Of a stretch of DNA of 64,000 nucleotides, positions 46,034 to 57,252 are shown in pieces (positions within the stretch are counted from its first letter, which is position 1; each line of letters starts with the position of its first letter). The stretch spans positions 1-64,000 of the forward strand of contig JACJWK010000009.1 in the NCBI GenBank assembly GCA_020637195.1, given 5' to 3'. Below the pieces are notes generated by a model, which did no database searches, was not told the DNA's origin, and worked only from the letters and a program-made list of their open reading frames with translations. The position numbers were made by a program, and so were the translations under genes. The stretch is from Microthrixaceae bacterium. Its GTDB lineage: Bacteria > Actinomycetota > Acidimicrobiia > Acidimicrobiales > DATDAH01.

Positions 46034-46335
46034 CACGGCTCCTGCCCGAGCGACGGCGGCACCCGGAAGCGGTCGTCCTCGACCGCCGGGGCCTGCGCGA
46101 GCACCTCGGCCCGGTCGAGGCTCGGCGTCACGACGTCGTCGCGCAGCACGTTCTCCAGCGGGACGGGGTGCGAGGTCGGGGGGACGTCGGCCACGTCGAG
46201 GGCCTCGACGTCGGCGGCGTGGTCGAGGACGGCGGCGAGCTGCCCGGTGAACTGCTCGAGCTCGTCGTCGCTCAGGGCGAGGCGCGCGAGGTCGGCCACG
46301 TGGGCGACGTCGTCACGGGTGATCTTCTGGGGCAC
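46033..46335 (-). CDS. gatC: aspartyl/glutamyl-tRNA amidotransferase subunit C
   Basis: Small subunit that wraps GatA and GatB together. The 100-residue protein starts with [21 protein letters not shown] and has [10 protein letters not shown] followed by the final FRVPPSLG, both family signatures. GTG is preceded by TAGATT 6 nt upstream, so the operon begins with a leaderless start. It is the first gene of gatC-gatA-gatB. Confidence 0.95.
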   Translation of the reverse strand: MPQKITRDDVAHVADLARLALSDDELEQFTGQLAAVLDHAADVEALDVADVPPTSHPVPLENVLRDDVVTPSLDRAEVLAQAPAVEDDRFRVPPSLGQEP

Positions 46336-46391
46336 CGCCCGAATCTAGAGGGGGGCACCGCCCGCGAGCTACGCGGTTGGGCGTCGAGCGC

Positions 46392-47147
46392 TCAGGAGGC
46401 GGTGACCTTGTCGGCGAACGCGACGGCGCGCTCCTCGATGAGGCCCTTGTCGTAGTCGAGGGTCGCGACGTGGTAGCTGCGCTCGCACGTGACCCGCTCG
46501 ACCGGCCCCGACACGTGGGCGGCCAGGTGGTCGCTGTCGGTCGGCGGCACGACGTGGTCCTCGGGGCTCGTGAACAGCAGCAGCGGGCAGGTGATGCGGT
46601 CGAGGTGGCTGCCGAACTCCTCGGCGGCGTCGAAGAGGCTGAGCAGCGGCTGCACGGGGGTGCCCTCGTACGCGGACTCGGTGGCCTCGGGGTCGGCGAT
46701 GTCCGAGCCGATGCCGGGCATGACCGACTCGCCGGCCACGACCATCTGCTCGACGAGCTCGCGCATCTCGATCGAGACCTGGGTGGCGGGGTTGATGCAC
46801 ACGATCCCGGCGATCTCGGGGTGGCGGGTGGCCAGCCAGCACGTCAGCGAGCCGCCCATCGAGAGCCCGACGACGACGACGCGGTCGCAGCGGGACGCGA
46901 GCGACTCGTACACCGCCTCGACGGCCGAGGACCAGTCGCCCCAGTGGGTGCCGAGCATGTCCTCGACCGAGGTGCCGTGGCCCGGCAGGAGGGGCAGCTC
47001 GACGGCGTAGCCGGCGCGGTGGAACGCCTCGGCGAGGCCCCGCATCGAGTTGCAGTTGCCCGTGAAGCCGTGCAGCACCAGCGCGCCGTGGCCGTTGGTG
47101 CCGTCGGCCGACCAGGGCTCGGCGCCGGGGATGATGGGTGCGGTCAC
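46392..47147 (-). CDS. alpha/beta-fold carboxylesterase (monoacylglycerol lipase-like)
   Basis: A 251-residue serine hydrolase of the Est30/monoacylglycerol lipase group. Visible are the oxyanion motif LVLHGFTGN, the nucleophile elbow GLSMGG, an Asp in SPEDHVVPP and the catalytic His in SYHVATLDYDKG, so the triad is complete. It probably cleaves short- to medium-chain esters or monoglycerides. The GTG start has a strong AGGAGG at 6-11 nt upstream, an SD-led gene. The ferredoxin gene lies 73 bp upstream on the same strand; no gene separates it from gatC. Confidence 0.8.
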   Translation of the reverse strand: MTAPIIPGAEPWSADGTNGHGALVLHGFTGNCNSMRGLAEAFHRAGYAVELPLLPGHGTSVEDMLGTHWGDWSSAVEAVYESLASRCDRVVVVGLSMGGSLTCWLATRHPEIAGIVCINPATQVSIEMRELVEQMVVAGESVMPGIGSDIADPEATESAYEGTPVQPLLSLFDAAEEFGSHLDRITCPLLLFTSPEDHVVPPTDSDHLAAHVSGPVERVTCERSYHVATLDYDKGLIEERAVAFADKVTAS

Positions 47148-47220
47148 GTCGGTCCTCCTGCGAGGTTCGTGGTCGGGGTCGACCCGGGTGGGGCGACGGG
47201 TGCGGTGGTCGGTGGTCCGG

Positions 47221-47526
47221 TCACGCGTACGGGTCCTCGAAGGCCGGCGCCGCCCACCAGTCCTCGGGGGCGGGCTCCCAGTCCGGGTCCTCCAGGATGC
47301 AGTTCACGGGGCACGGGTCGAGGCACTTGCCGCAGCCCGAGCACAGCTCGGGGATGATGATGACGTCGGCGTCGTGGTTGAAGATCGCTCCGAACTGCGG
47401 GGGGCAGTGCCGCAGGCACGCGTCGCAGTTGATGCAGATCGACATGTCGATGCGCAGCGGCGCCGGGCGCCACTTCGGGTTGCGCTCCCGGCTGGCGAGG
47501 CGCTCGGCGCGGGTCGACGCGGCCAC
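47221..47526 (-). CDS. ferredoxin with two [4Fe-4S] clusters
   Basis: A 101-residue ferredoxin. Two cluster motifs are complete: CINCDACLRHCP and CSGCGKCLDPCPVNC, each CX2CX2CX3CP, so both clusters should be [4Fe-4S]. The acidic C-terminus (DPDWEPAPEDWW) is common in actinobacterial ferredoxins and binds partner enzymes. GTG at 47526 was chosen because TACGCT lies exactly 6 nt upstream; an upstream GTG at 47547 would place this promoter inside the gene. It is divergent from the SCP2 gene across a palindromic operator. Confidence 0.85.
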   Translation of the reverse strand: MAASTRAERLASRERNPKWRPAPLRIDMSICINCDACLRHCPPQFGAIFNHDADVIIIPELCSGCGKCLDPCPVNCILEDPDWEPAPEDWWAAPAFEDPYA

Positions 47527-47557
47527 CGCCTCAGCGTACCGAAGCACCCGGCCTCCG

Positions 47558-47577
47558 TCTTGACCGCACGGTCAAGA
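47558..47577. promoter_or_regulatory. 20-bp palindromic operator between divergent genes
   Basis: TCTTGACCGCACGGTCAAGA has perfect 9-bp arms around CA and resembles TetR-family operators of the TTGACCGNNCGGTCAA type. It lies between the ferredoxin (-) and the SCP2 gene (+), overlapping a TTGACC -35-like element; TAGCGT near 47595 is a plausible -10 for the SCP2 gene. The regulator is not in the window. Confidence 0.6.
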
Positions 47578-47640
47578 ACGGCGCCGGGATGTCGGCTAGC
47601 GTCTGCGCCGATCCGTTCCGAGACGTCGAGGAGACCGACC

Positions 47641-48048
47641 GTGGCCAAGTACCCCTTCCTGAGCGCCGAATGGATGGAGGAAGCGCACAAGATCCGTGAG
47701 GAGTTCCACGGGAAGGTGTCGCCGCCGGCCCACGTGGTGCGCATGAACCAGGTCATCACCGACGTGCCCTTCAGCGACGAGCCGATCCACGCGTACATGG
47801 ACACGAGCGACGGCGAGCTCGAGCTGGACCTCGGCGAGCTCGAGAACCCCGACCTCACCGTCACCGTCGACTACGAGACGGCCAAGGCGATCTTCGTCGA
47901 GCAGAACCCGCAGGCCGGCATGCAGGCGTTCATGGCCGGCAAGATCAAGGTCACCGGCGACATGACCAAGCTGATGGCCATGCAGTCCCAGGCGCCCGAC
48001 CCGGCCGCCCAGCAGGTCGCCGAGCGCATCAAGGAGATCACCGAGTAG
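47641..48048 (+). CDS. SCP2 sterol-carrier domain protein
   Basis: A 135-residue stand-alone SCP2-like lipid-binding protein. The core is DLTVTVDYETAKAIFVEQNPQ, MQAFMAGKIKVTGDMTKLM, the conserved end of the SCP2 fold. Ligand may be fatty acyl-CoA or sterol-like lipid. GTG has GAGGAG 8 nt upstream, so it is SD-led. A 20-bp palindromic operator controls the divergent region. Its 3' end overlaps the convergent MFS gene by 11 bp. Confidence 0.85.
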   Translation: MAKYPFLSAEWMEEAHKIREEFHGKVSPPAHVVRMNQVITDVPFSDEPIHAYMDTSDGELELDLGELENPDLTVTVDYETAKAIFVEQNPQAGMQAFMAGKIKVTGDMTKLMAMQSQAPDPAAQQVAERIKEITE

Positions 48049-49594
48049 TCCCCGCGCCCTCCGGCGTCGGATCGGCTCCGACGCCGGAGCCGGGTGACCG
48101 ACTCGCATCGCCACGGGGGGTGCTGCGCACGAAGGCGGCACACCCCAGCGAAGCGACGCACGCGAGTGCGCCCACGAGGTAGGCGTCGCCGTACGACGCC
48201 AGCTCGCCCACCACCTCCGCCCTCGACACCTGCACCGTCTGCATCACCTGGATGCCGGCCAGCAGCCCCACCTCGGTCATCATCTGCTGGGCCGCGCCCA
48301 CCACGCCGAGGTCGCGCTCGTCGACCGAGTTGGCGATGGTGGCGGCGGTGGCGGGCAGCGCCGCCCCCGCTCCCACGCCCGACAGGGCCAGCGCGACCAT
48401 GATGAAGGCGGCGGAGGTCGACGTGCCGACCGCGGCCAGCCCCACCATCGAGGCCCCCACGAACACCGAGCCGGCCATGGTCGACGTGCGCTCGCCGATG
48501 CGCACGGTGACGTACCCGAAGAGGGGGCCGGCGATGGCGAACGCGAGCGGGCGGGCGATCGACACCAGGCCCGCCCGGGTCTCGCCGTAGCCCAGCACGT
48601 TCTGGAGGAGCAGCGGCGTGAGGATGAACCCGCCCATGTAAGCGGCGTTGAGGAACACCTGGACGCCGATGGGGAAGGCGAAGTTGCGGCGGCGGAAGTA
48701 CTCCAGCGGGATGAGCGGGTCGGAAGCGCGCCGCTCGACCCGCACGAACAGCGCCAGGAACAGCGGCGCGACCGCGAACGACGCGAGCACCGGCCCGCTC
48801 GTCCAGCCCGCCTCGGGGCCGCGGTTGATGGCGAAGAGCAGGGCGGTGACGCCGACGGCCAGCACCACCGAGCCGGCCACGTCGAAGCGCTGGCGCTGCT
48901 CGCTCCGGTCCGTGTCGGGCAGCACCGCGGCGGCCAGCCCGAGCGCAGCCAGCATCAGCGGCACCTGGCCCACGAAGATCATGCGCCACGAGAACGCCTC
49001 CACCAGCGGGCCGCCGATCACCACACCGAGGACGGGGCCGCCGGCCATCACCAGGGACCAGTAGCCGAGGGCCTGGACCCGCCGCTCGGGCGGGAACGAG
49101 CGGTTGATCATCGCCATCGACGCGGGCCCGGTCGCCGCCCCGATGCCGGCGGCCAGCACGCGGAAGGCGATCAGCGACCCGACGTCCCACGCCACCGCGG
49201 TCAGCGCGGCGAAGAACGCGGCCCCGCCGAGCCCCACCAGGTAGATGCGCCGGTAGCCCCACAGGTCGCCGAGCTTGCCCACGGACGGACCCAGGACGGC
49301 GAAGGCGAGCACCGGCCCCGTGATGAGCCAGGTGAGCGTCGTCTCCGAGGCGTCGAGGTCCTCGGCGATGGTGGGGATGGAGACGGCCAGGATGGTGATG
49401 GTGGACGACACCGCCAACAGCCCGAACAGGGCCGTGGCGAGGACGATCCAGGGGCCGCGCTCGTGACGCTCGAGCCGGCCCTGGACCCGGTGGCGCAGCA
49501 GCAGCGGCCACGGCACCGAGCCGATCTCGTCGGCCCCCGGGGCCTCCACCACCAGGTCGGCGTCGGGCGCGGCGCGCGGGTCGGTGGTGGCCAT
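48038..49594 (-). CDS. MFS transporter of the DHA2 drug-efflux type
   Basis: A 518-residue proton-driven exporter with 14 predicted helices, as in EmrB/QacA transporters. Motif A-like GKLGDLWGYRRIY, the conserved TWLITGPVLAFAVLGP and motif C-like GPVLGVVIGG are visible. Substrates cannot be predicted. TAGCCT lies 10 nt upstream of the ATG. The C-terminal tail (GSGVGADPTPEGAGTTR) is encoded partly by a hairpin that probably also serves as bidirectional terminator. No regulator gene adjoins it. Confidence 0.85.
   Translation of the reverse strand: MATTDPRAAPDADLVVEAPGADEIGSVPWPLLLRHRVQGRLERHERGPWIVLATALFGLLAVSSTITILAVSIPTIAEDLDASETTLTWLITGPVLAFAVLGPSVGKLGDLWGYRRIYLVGLGGAAFFAALTAVAWDVGSLIAFRVLAAGIGAATGPASMAMINRSFPPERRVQALGYWSLVMAGGPVLGVVIGGPLVEAFSWRMIFVGQVPLMLAALGLAAAVLPDTDRSEQRQRFDVAGSVVLAVGVTALLFAINRGPEAGWTSGPVLASFAVAPLFLALFVRVERRASDPLIPLEYFRRRNFAFPIGVQVFLNAAYMGGFILTPLLLQNVLGYGETRAGLVSIARPLAFAIAGPLFGYVTVRIGERTSTMAGSVFVGASMVGLAAVGTSTSAAFIMVALALSGVGAGAALPATAATIANSVDERDLGVVGAAQQMMTEVGLLAGIQVMQTVQVSRAEVVGELASYGDAYLVGALACVASLGCAAFVRSTPRGDASRSPGSGVGADPTPEGAGTTR
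48059..48089. terminator. hairpin at the convergent SCP2/MFS ends
   Basis: Perfect 13-bp arms CTCCGGCGTCGGA/TCCGACGCCGGAG with loop TCGGC. It lies 11 bp past the SCP2 stop and inside the last codons of the MFS gene, so it can terminate the + transcript and sits near the end of the - transcript. Confidence 0.6.
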
Positions 49595-49656
49595 GGCGCC
49601 CCTCAGGCTACGAGCGCGCCGACGGGGCGCCGCGCGGCTCAGCCGGCCCCGCCGGC

Positions 49657-51225
49657 TCAGCCGGCGAGGCTGCGCTCGCGCACGGCGAAGAGGAGCCGGG
49701 CGGTCGCGGCGAAGCCGGTGGCGTCACGCAGGGCCACGATCACGGTGCGCACCTCGGCGCCGTCGAACGTGGTGAGCACGTCGATGGTGTCCTCGGTCTC
49801 GGCGAGCAGCTCCTGGCCGGTGGCCGGCCCGTACCTCCGCTCGAAGAGCTCCTGGACGCGGTCGACCGGGGCACCGACGAGGTCGTCGGCGCCGGCCCCG
49901 AGCGCCGCCGCGATGTCGGGCGAGGCCTCGGCGATCCGCTCGCCCCGCAGGACCAGCAGGTCGTGGACGGGCGCCTCGGCGTCGAAGTCCGCGAGCACGG
50001 CGCGGGCGGCCCCCACCCGCTGGGCCTCGTCGCCGCCGCCCTCGGTCCAGCGGGCGAGCCCGAACGGCACCGTGTCGATCACCTTCCAGTAGGCGTCGTG
50101 CTCGGCCTCGGGCGCCTCACGCTCGAGCCACGACCCGATGCGGTCGACCTCTTTCACCCACAGCTCGGCGTTGAGGTCGAGCGAGGACAGCACCTCGTCG
50201 TACTCCGCCCGCAGGTGGCGGTGGATCTCGGCGATGCGCGCCGGCTCGAGCCGGGCGATGCTGGCGTGCTCGGGGTAGTGGACGACGCTGACGTACACCC
50301 TGATGCCGCGGCGCTCGGCGAACTGCAGCAGCGGCCCGAACTCGTGGTAGTTCTGCGCCATCAGGCAGAAGTTGATCAGCGGCTCTGTGCCGACCCGCTC
50401 GCAGTAGGCGCAGAACCGGTCGACGTTCGCCATCACCCGGTCGTGGTCGGCGCCGGCCCGCACCCGCTCGTAGGTCTCGGCGGTGATGCCGTCGAGCGAG
50501 AAGGTGGGGGCGAACCGCACCTTCTCGAGGATCGCCTCGACCCGCTTGTTCCACTGGGTGGCGTTGGTGACCACCTGCACCTCGAGCTGAGGCGCCAGCT
50601 CGGCGAGGAGCTCCCACACCCGGTAGTTCTCGGCGGCCATGAACGGCTCGCCCCCGGCGAACTGCACCCGACCGAGGTGGGGCAGGAACGGGACGAGGTC
50701 GTCGAAGAACTGGTCGTCGTACACCTTGGGCAACGGTGGGCGCTTCTCGCGGTGGATCCGGATGGACGACGACAGGTCGCCGTTGCACTGGAGGCACTGG
50801 AGGTTGCAGGTGTTGGAGAGGTTGAACTCCATGGCGTGGGGCCAGGTGCCCGACCGGGGGTCCGAGGTGAGGTGGAGGGAGGCCTCGTCGTCGAAGGGAC
50901 GGGGGAACGACGCCTCGCGCCCGACCGTGTCGATCTCCCACTTGCAGCCCTCGCAGCCCCGCGAGAAGTCGTCGACGGCGAGCCGCTCGACGAGCTCCTG
51001 GCGGCGGGGCCCGTCCCAGATCTCGGGCAAGCGCTGCGTCCCGATGTTGCCGAGCGGGTAGTTCTGGTTGCGGCAGCAGGCGCGCACGTCGCCGTCGGGC
51101 TGGAAGTAGAGCATCACCTGCGGGGCGTAGCAGGCCGAGTAGGCCGCGGGCTGGATCCCGAAGACGTGACGGCGCACCGCCCTGCGCACGGGCAGGGGCA
51201 CCGCTCGTCGCAACCCGGTGGCCAT
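49657..51225 (-). CDS. radical SAM protein with N-terminal SPASM and C-terminal PAS-like domain
   Basis: A 522-residue enzyme with unusual domain order. Residues about 30-100 form a SPASM-like domain (CYAPQVMLYFQPDGDVRACC, GNIGTQRLPEIWDGPR, GCEGC). The radical SAM core follows with CNLQCLQC (CX3CX2C) for the [4Fe-4S]/SAM site and RVQFAGGEPFMAAE. After about residue 410 the chain resembles a PAS domain (LVLRGERIAEASPDIAAALG, DDLVGAPVDRVQELF). Modified substrate unknown. TAGCCT lies 6 nt before the ATG, so it is likely leaderless. Alternative: the C-terminal part is an unknown accessory domain. Confidence 0.75.
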   Translation of the reverse strand: MATGLRRAVPLPVRRAVRRHVFGIQPAAYSACYAPQVMLYFQPDGDVRACCRNQNYPLGNIGTQRLPEIWDGPRRQELVERLAVDDFSRGCEGCKWEIDTVGREASFPRPFDDEASLHLTSDPRSGTWPHAMEFNLSNTCNLQCLQCNGDLSSSIRIHREKRPPLPKVYDDQFFDDLVPFLPHLGRVQFAGGEPFMAAENYRVWELLAELAPQLEVQVVTNATQWNKRVEAILEKVRFAPTFSLDGITAETYERVRAGADHDRVMANVDRFCAYCERVGTEPLINFCLMAQNYHEFGPLLQFAERRGIRVYVSVVHYPEHASIARLEPARIAEIHRHLRAEYDEVLSSLDLNAELWVKEVDRIGSWLEREAPEAEHDAYWKVIDTVPFGLARWTEGGGDEAQRVGAARAVLADFDAEAPVHDLLVLRGERIAEASPDIAAALGAGADDLVGAPVDRVQELFERRYGPATGQELLAETEDTIDVLTTFDGAEVRTVIVALRDATGFAATARLLFAVRERSLAG

Positions 51226-51268
51226 GGCGCGAGGCTATCGGGTGGCGCCGCCGGCGGTCCGGGTCGCC

Positions 51269-53404
51269 TCAGCCACCGCCGGCGCCGCGTCGCTGGGTGA
51301 CCAGCACGACGCTCGCCCCCCGGTCGACCTGGAGCCCGGCCGCGGGGTCGGTGCCGGTGACCACGCCGTTGGGCGGGCCGTCGACGCCGTCGACCACCAG
51401 GCCGGCCGCCTCGAGGGTGGCCTGCGCGGCGGCGACGGTGTCGCCGGCCACGTCGGGGATGATCACCGGTTGCGGGCCGCGGGAGACGATGACGACGACC
51501 TCGCTGTCGCGGGGCACGAGGGTGCCACCGGCGGGGCTGGTGCCGATGACCCGGCCCTCGGGGACCGTGTCGCTGTAGTCCTGGCCCCGCACGGCGACGA
51601 GCTGCACGTCGGCCAGGCGGGCGGCGACCTCGTCGTAGCCCAGCCCGGCGCCGGCGAGGCCGTCGGGGACGGCCCGGGGCCTCGGGCCCTTGGACACCAC
51701 CAGCGGGACGAGGGTGCCGGCCGGCACCTCGTCGGGCAGCACCGCCTCGCCGAGCACGATGCCGGCGGGGACGAGCTCGCCCCACTTCTCGCTGACCGCG
51801 CCCGGCCGCAGGCCGACGGCCTCGAGCGCGGCGGCGGCCTCGCCCTGGGTGAGCCCCCCGAGCGTGTCGGGCACCGGGACGAGCTCGGCGCCTCGCGACA
51901 CGGTGACCGTGAGGGTTCGGCCCTCTCGCAGCGACGTGCCGGGAGCGGGGTCCTGGGCGACGATCTCGCCGGCCCGGGTGCCGTCACGCCGGACCTGCAC
52001 CCGCTCGACGTCCCAGCCCTGCCCCTCGACCAGCGGGCCCAGCTCGGCGACGTCGAGCCCCGCGAGCTCGGGCACGTCGTGGCGGGGCCGGAGGAGCTCG
52101 CGGGCGACCAGCAGGCCGGCGAGGAGGGCGACCACCGCGACGACGGCGACGGCGACGACCACGGGGCGGCGCCGCCGTCGAACCCCGAGGCCCGGGGCGG
52201 GCGCCACCACCGGGGCCCCGTCGGTGTCGCCGCCCGGTGGGCGACCCGCCGCCGGCTCGGGCGAGGCCCGGTCGGGGTCCGGATCGGCGTCGGGGTGGAG
52301 ATCGTCGCCGTCCGCGAGGGGTTCGGGCGTCCCCGGGGTCGCCCGGCGGGCGCCCCACGCCTCCCGGGCCCGGCCCACGAGGCCGGCGAGCCCGGCGCCG
52401 ACCGGCGCTGCCGCTCCACCCTCGGGGACCACCACGAGGTCGTCGCCGTCACCGTCGCCGTCGCTGTCGCCGTCGCCGGGGTCGGCCGCGGTCGGGAGGT
52501 GGGTGGGATCGGGGTCGACGAAGGGCGCCAGCTCGTCGGCGGGGAACGCCCCTGCCAGGGGCAGCGGCGCGGCCGGCTCGAGGCCGTTCGCCACGTCGGC
52601 CAGGGCGTCGCGGAGCTGCGCGGCGTCGGGGCGTCGATCGGGGTCGGCGCGCCCCGCCCACTCGAGCACCTCGGCCAGCGGGCCGAGCTCGGCGCCCACG
52701 GTCAGGTCCGTGTCCACGCGCGCCCGCAACGTGCTCAACGTGGTGTCGGTGGCGAAGGGCACGTGGCCGGTGACCGCCTCGACCAGCACCAGGGCCAGGG
52801 AGTACACGTCGCTGCGGCCCGTCGCCGCCTGCCCGTTGGCCTGCTCGGGCGAGGCGTACCGGGCGGTGCCGAGCACGGCACCGGTGGGCTCGGTCCACGC
52901 GGCCTCGGCGAGGGCCCGGGCGACCCCGAAGTCGGCGATGCGCAACCGGCCGTCCTGGCCGAAGAGGAGGTTGGCGGGCTTGATGTCGCGGTGCACGAAC
53001 CCCTGGCGGTGCGCGAAGTCGAGGCCTCGCGCCGCCCCGAGGCCCACGTCGGCCGCCTGGGCCACCGTGAGTCGGCGGCCCAGGTCGAGCAGGGCCCGCA
53101 GGCTGCCGCCGTCGACGAACTCGGTGACGAGGTAGGGCCCGTCGTCGCTGCCGGAGTCGAGCAGCTTGACGATGTTCGAGTGGTTGAGCTTGGCCGACGC
53201 CTGCGCCTCGGCGCGGAACCGGCGCAGGAAGGTCTGGTCGTCGGCGAGCGCAGGGTGCAACACCTTGACCGCCACCTTGCGCTGGAGGCGCACGTCGTCG
53301 GCCAGGAACACCTGGGCCGACGACCCCGACCCGAGCGGGGCGACGAGCCGGTAGCGCGAGCCCAGGACCCGACCGATCTGGTCGGTCATCTGGGACAGCA
53401 GCAC
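51269..53404 (-). CDS. Ser/Thr protein kinase with four PASTA domains (PknB-like)
   Basis: A 711-residue membrane kinase that senses muropeptides or lipid II outside the cell and phosphorylates cell-wall and division proteins inside. The kinase domain has the glycine loop LGSGSSAQVFLA, Lys47, catalytic HRDIKPANLL with Asp140, DFG at 158-160 and GTARYASPEQ. A Pro/Asp-rich linker, one transmembrane helix (VVVAVAVVAVVALLAGLLV) and four PASTA repeats follow, ending in VVLVTQRRGAGGG. GTG at 53404 is chosen because TACGAT lies 6 nt upstream; ATG at 53389 is the alternative. Confidence 0.92.
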   Translation of the reverse strand: MLLSQMTDQIGRVLGSRYRLVAPLGSGSSAQVFLADDVRLQRKVAVKVLHPALADDQTFLRRFRAEAQASAKLNHSNIVKLLDSGSDDGPYLVTEFVDGGSLRALLDLGRRLTVAQAADVGLGAARGLDFAHRQGFVHRDIKPANLLFGQDGRLRIADFGVARALAEAAWTEPTGAVLGTARYASPEQANGQAATGRSDVYSLALVLVEAVTGHVPFATDTTLSTLRARVDTDLTVGAELGPLAEVLEWAGRADPDRRPDAAQLRDALADVANGLEPAAPLPLAGAFPADELAPFVDPDPTHLPTAADPGDGDSDGDGDGDDLVVVPEGGAAAPVGAGLAGLVGRAREAWGARRATPGTPEPLADGDDLHPDADPDPDRASPEPAAGRPPGGDTDGAPVVAPAPGLGVRRRRRPVVVAVAVVAVVALLAGLLVARELLRPRHDVPELAGLDVAELGPLVEGQGWDVERVQVRRDGTRAGEIVAQDPAPGTSLREGRTLTVTVSRGAELVPVPDTLGGLTQGEAAAALEAVGLRPGAVSEKWGELVPAGIVLGEAVLPDEVPAGTLVPLVVSKGPRPRAVPDGLAGAGLGYDEVAARLADVQLVAVRGQDYSDTVPEGRVIGTSPAGGTLVPRDSEVVVIVSRGPQPVIIPDVAGDTVAAAQATLEAAGLVVDGVDGPPNGVVTGTDPAAGLQVDRGASVVLVTQRRGAGGG

Positions 53405-53456
53405 GCCGGAATCGTACCGGCTGGGTTTTCGACTCCTGGGGACCCACAATGGGAGC

Positions 53457-53912
53457 GTGACCTCCCCCGACGCCGCCGGCGCGCCCACTCCCGGCGCGCC
53501 CGACCCCCGCTCCCGCAACGCGGTGCGCCGCGTCGTGCTCGTCGTGCTGGTCCTCGTCGCGCTCGGGGGCCTGGTCGTCGCCGGCCAGCGCACCGTGCGC
53601 AACGGCGGCGCCGACGACGTGACCATCAGCGGGGGCGACGGGGCGGTCGAGGCGCTCATCCCCGGCCGGGAGGCCGAGACCCTCAGCCAGACCGAGATCG
53701 GCATCGACCTGGCGCCGGGCTGGACCGGCGAGCTCTCGCTGAACGGCGAGCCGATCACCGACGTGCAGCGCGTCGACGCCCTGAACCAGCTCCTCTACCG
53801 GCCCCCCGACGGCCTCGAGTCGGGCCGCAACTGCGTCACCGCCCGGATCTGGCGGTCGTCGGAGTCGAGCGACTCGGGCCGCGACGTCCGCTGGTGCTTC
53901 GAGGTCACCTGA
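53457..53912 (+). CDS. conserved actinobacterial single-span membrane protein
   Basis: A 151-residue protein with a Pro/Ala-rich cytosolic N-terminus, one helix at about 25-43 (RVVLVVLVLVALGGLVVAG) and an outer domain ending in two conserved cysteines (NCVTARIW and VRWCFEV). I recall similar uncharacterised actinobacterial proteins with the core GIDLAPGW and a start next to pknB-like or wall genes. Possible cell-envelope role by context only. GTG has CACAAT exactly 6 nt upstream; the gene is divergent from the PASTA kinase. Confidence 0.65.
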   Translation: MTSPDAAGAPTPGAPDPRSRNAVRRVVLVVLVLVALGGLVVAGQRTVRNGGADDVTISGGDGAVEALIPGREAETLSQTEIGIDLAPGWTGELSLNGEPITDVQRVDALNQLLYRPPDGLESGRNCVTARIWRSSESSDSGRDVRWCFEVT

Positions 53913-53945
53913 CCCGACCCACCCCCCGGTCGCCCGACGGCGGGC

Positions 53946-56114
<2,169 letters not shown>

Positions 56115-57122
56115 TCAGGCGCCGGCCGAGAGCCGGACCCCGACGGCCTGGTCGTGCAGGCGCTGGGCGACGGTGCGGGTGAGGGTCAGCACGTGGTGGG
56201 CCTGGGTCTCGCCGTGCAGGGCCAGCCCGCAGGCGGGGGTGATGAGGGCCTGGGTGCGCAGGAGCACCGGGTCACAGCCCGCCCGCACCATCTCGCACCA
56301 GAGGTCGCACAGTCGCCGCCACTGGCGGTCGGCGGTGGTCCCCAGCGGGCCGTCGGTCGGCACCGCCCCCCAGGCGACCCAGCCGCCCCGGTCGAGGAAC
56401 CCGCCGATCGCGCCGGCGGCGTCCTCGAGGCCCGCGTCGATGGGCGCGGCCAGCACCTGCGGGCCCGACTGGAGCACGAGGCGCCAGTCGGCGTTGCCGC
56501 AGCAGTGGAGCCCCGTCACCGCGTGGGGCTCGACCACGGCGAGCGCCCCCGACACCAGGTCGACGGCGCGCTCGGGCTCGAGCGGGAACCCCGGGTGCAT
56601 GCAGGCGGCCAGGCCGGGCTCGTCGACGAACATGAGCAGCGGCGCCTCGGGCACGGAGCGCGCGGCCAGGCCCAGGAGCGCGCCGGCGCGGGCCCGCACC
56701 GCCGTGCCGGCCGCCACGAAGGCCCGCTCGGCGTCGAGGCCCGCGGCGTGCAGCGCCAGGCCGAGCGTCACCGGGCCCGTCAACTGGAGCTTCACCCAGC
56801 CGGTACGACCCGCGACGGCGTCGAGGAACACCCGCAGCCCGAGGAAGGGCGGTCCGGCCAGCTCGGGGTCGGCGGGCGGCGCCTCGGGGTCGACCGCGTC
56901 GAGGTCCAGGTCGAGCGATCCGTCGTCCTGGATCGTCACGCCGGGCATGCCCCACGCCGCCTGGGCGATCATGCCCTCGAGGGGCGAGCGCCGGGACAGC
57001 GACGGCGCCGCCGGCAGCCAGGGGTGGCGGTCGAGGACGAGCGCCGTGGCCCGGTCGGGCTCGGTGTGGGGAAGGCTGCCGATGGACGTGGCCGAGCCGA
57101 CCGGCAGGTCGATGGCCTTCAT
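56115..57122 (-). CDS. MetE C-terminal-like (cobalamin-independent methionine synthase) protein
   Basis: A 335-residue protein corresponding to the catalytic C-terminal half of MetE. It begins GSATSIGSLPHTEPDRAT and has the predicted zinc ligands in GLHCCGNADW, the expected barrel strands VKLQLTGPVTLGLAL and PLLMFVDEPGL, and ITPACGLALHG near the end, where the conserved second Cys lies. It likely uses a zinc-activated thiol or other methyl acceptor; true methionine synthesis is unproven because the N-terminal half is absent. It seems orthologous to M. tuberculosis Rv3015c, also next to ligA. The ATG lies in a region without SD. Confidence 0.75.
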   Translation of the reverse strand: MKAIDLPVGSATSIGSLPHTEPDRATALVLDRHPWLPAAPSLSRRSPLEGMIAQAAWGMPGVTIQDDGSLDLDLDAVDPEAPPADPELAGPPFLGLRVFLDAVAGRTGWVKLQLTGPVTLGLALHAAGLDAERAFVAAGTAVRARAGALLGLAARSVPEAPLLMFVDEPGLAACMHPGFPLEPERAVDLVSGALAVVEPHAVTGLHCCGNADWRLVLQSGPQVLAAPIDAGLEDAAGAIGGFLDRGGWVAWGAVPTDGPLGTTADRQWRRLCDLWCEMVRAGCDPVLLRTQALITPACGLALHGETQAHHVLTLTRTVAQRLHDQAVGVRLSAGA

Positions 57123-57252
57123 CGGCGGCGGCTCGGCTGGTTCACGGTGCGGCGGTCCCCCACGAGAGATACGGAACGGTGAGGCCTCCCGGCCCCGTTC
57201 CCCCCGCGCACTGGAATAGCCACGGCCCCGACGCACGCGCAAATCTCCTGAC

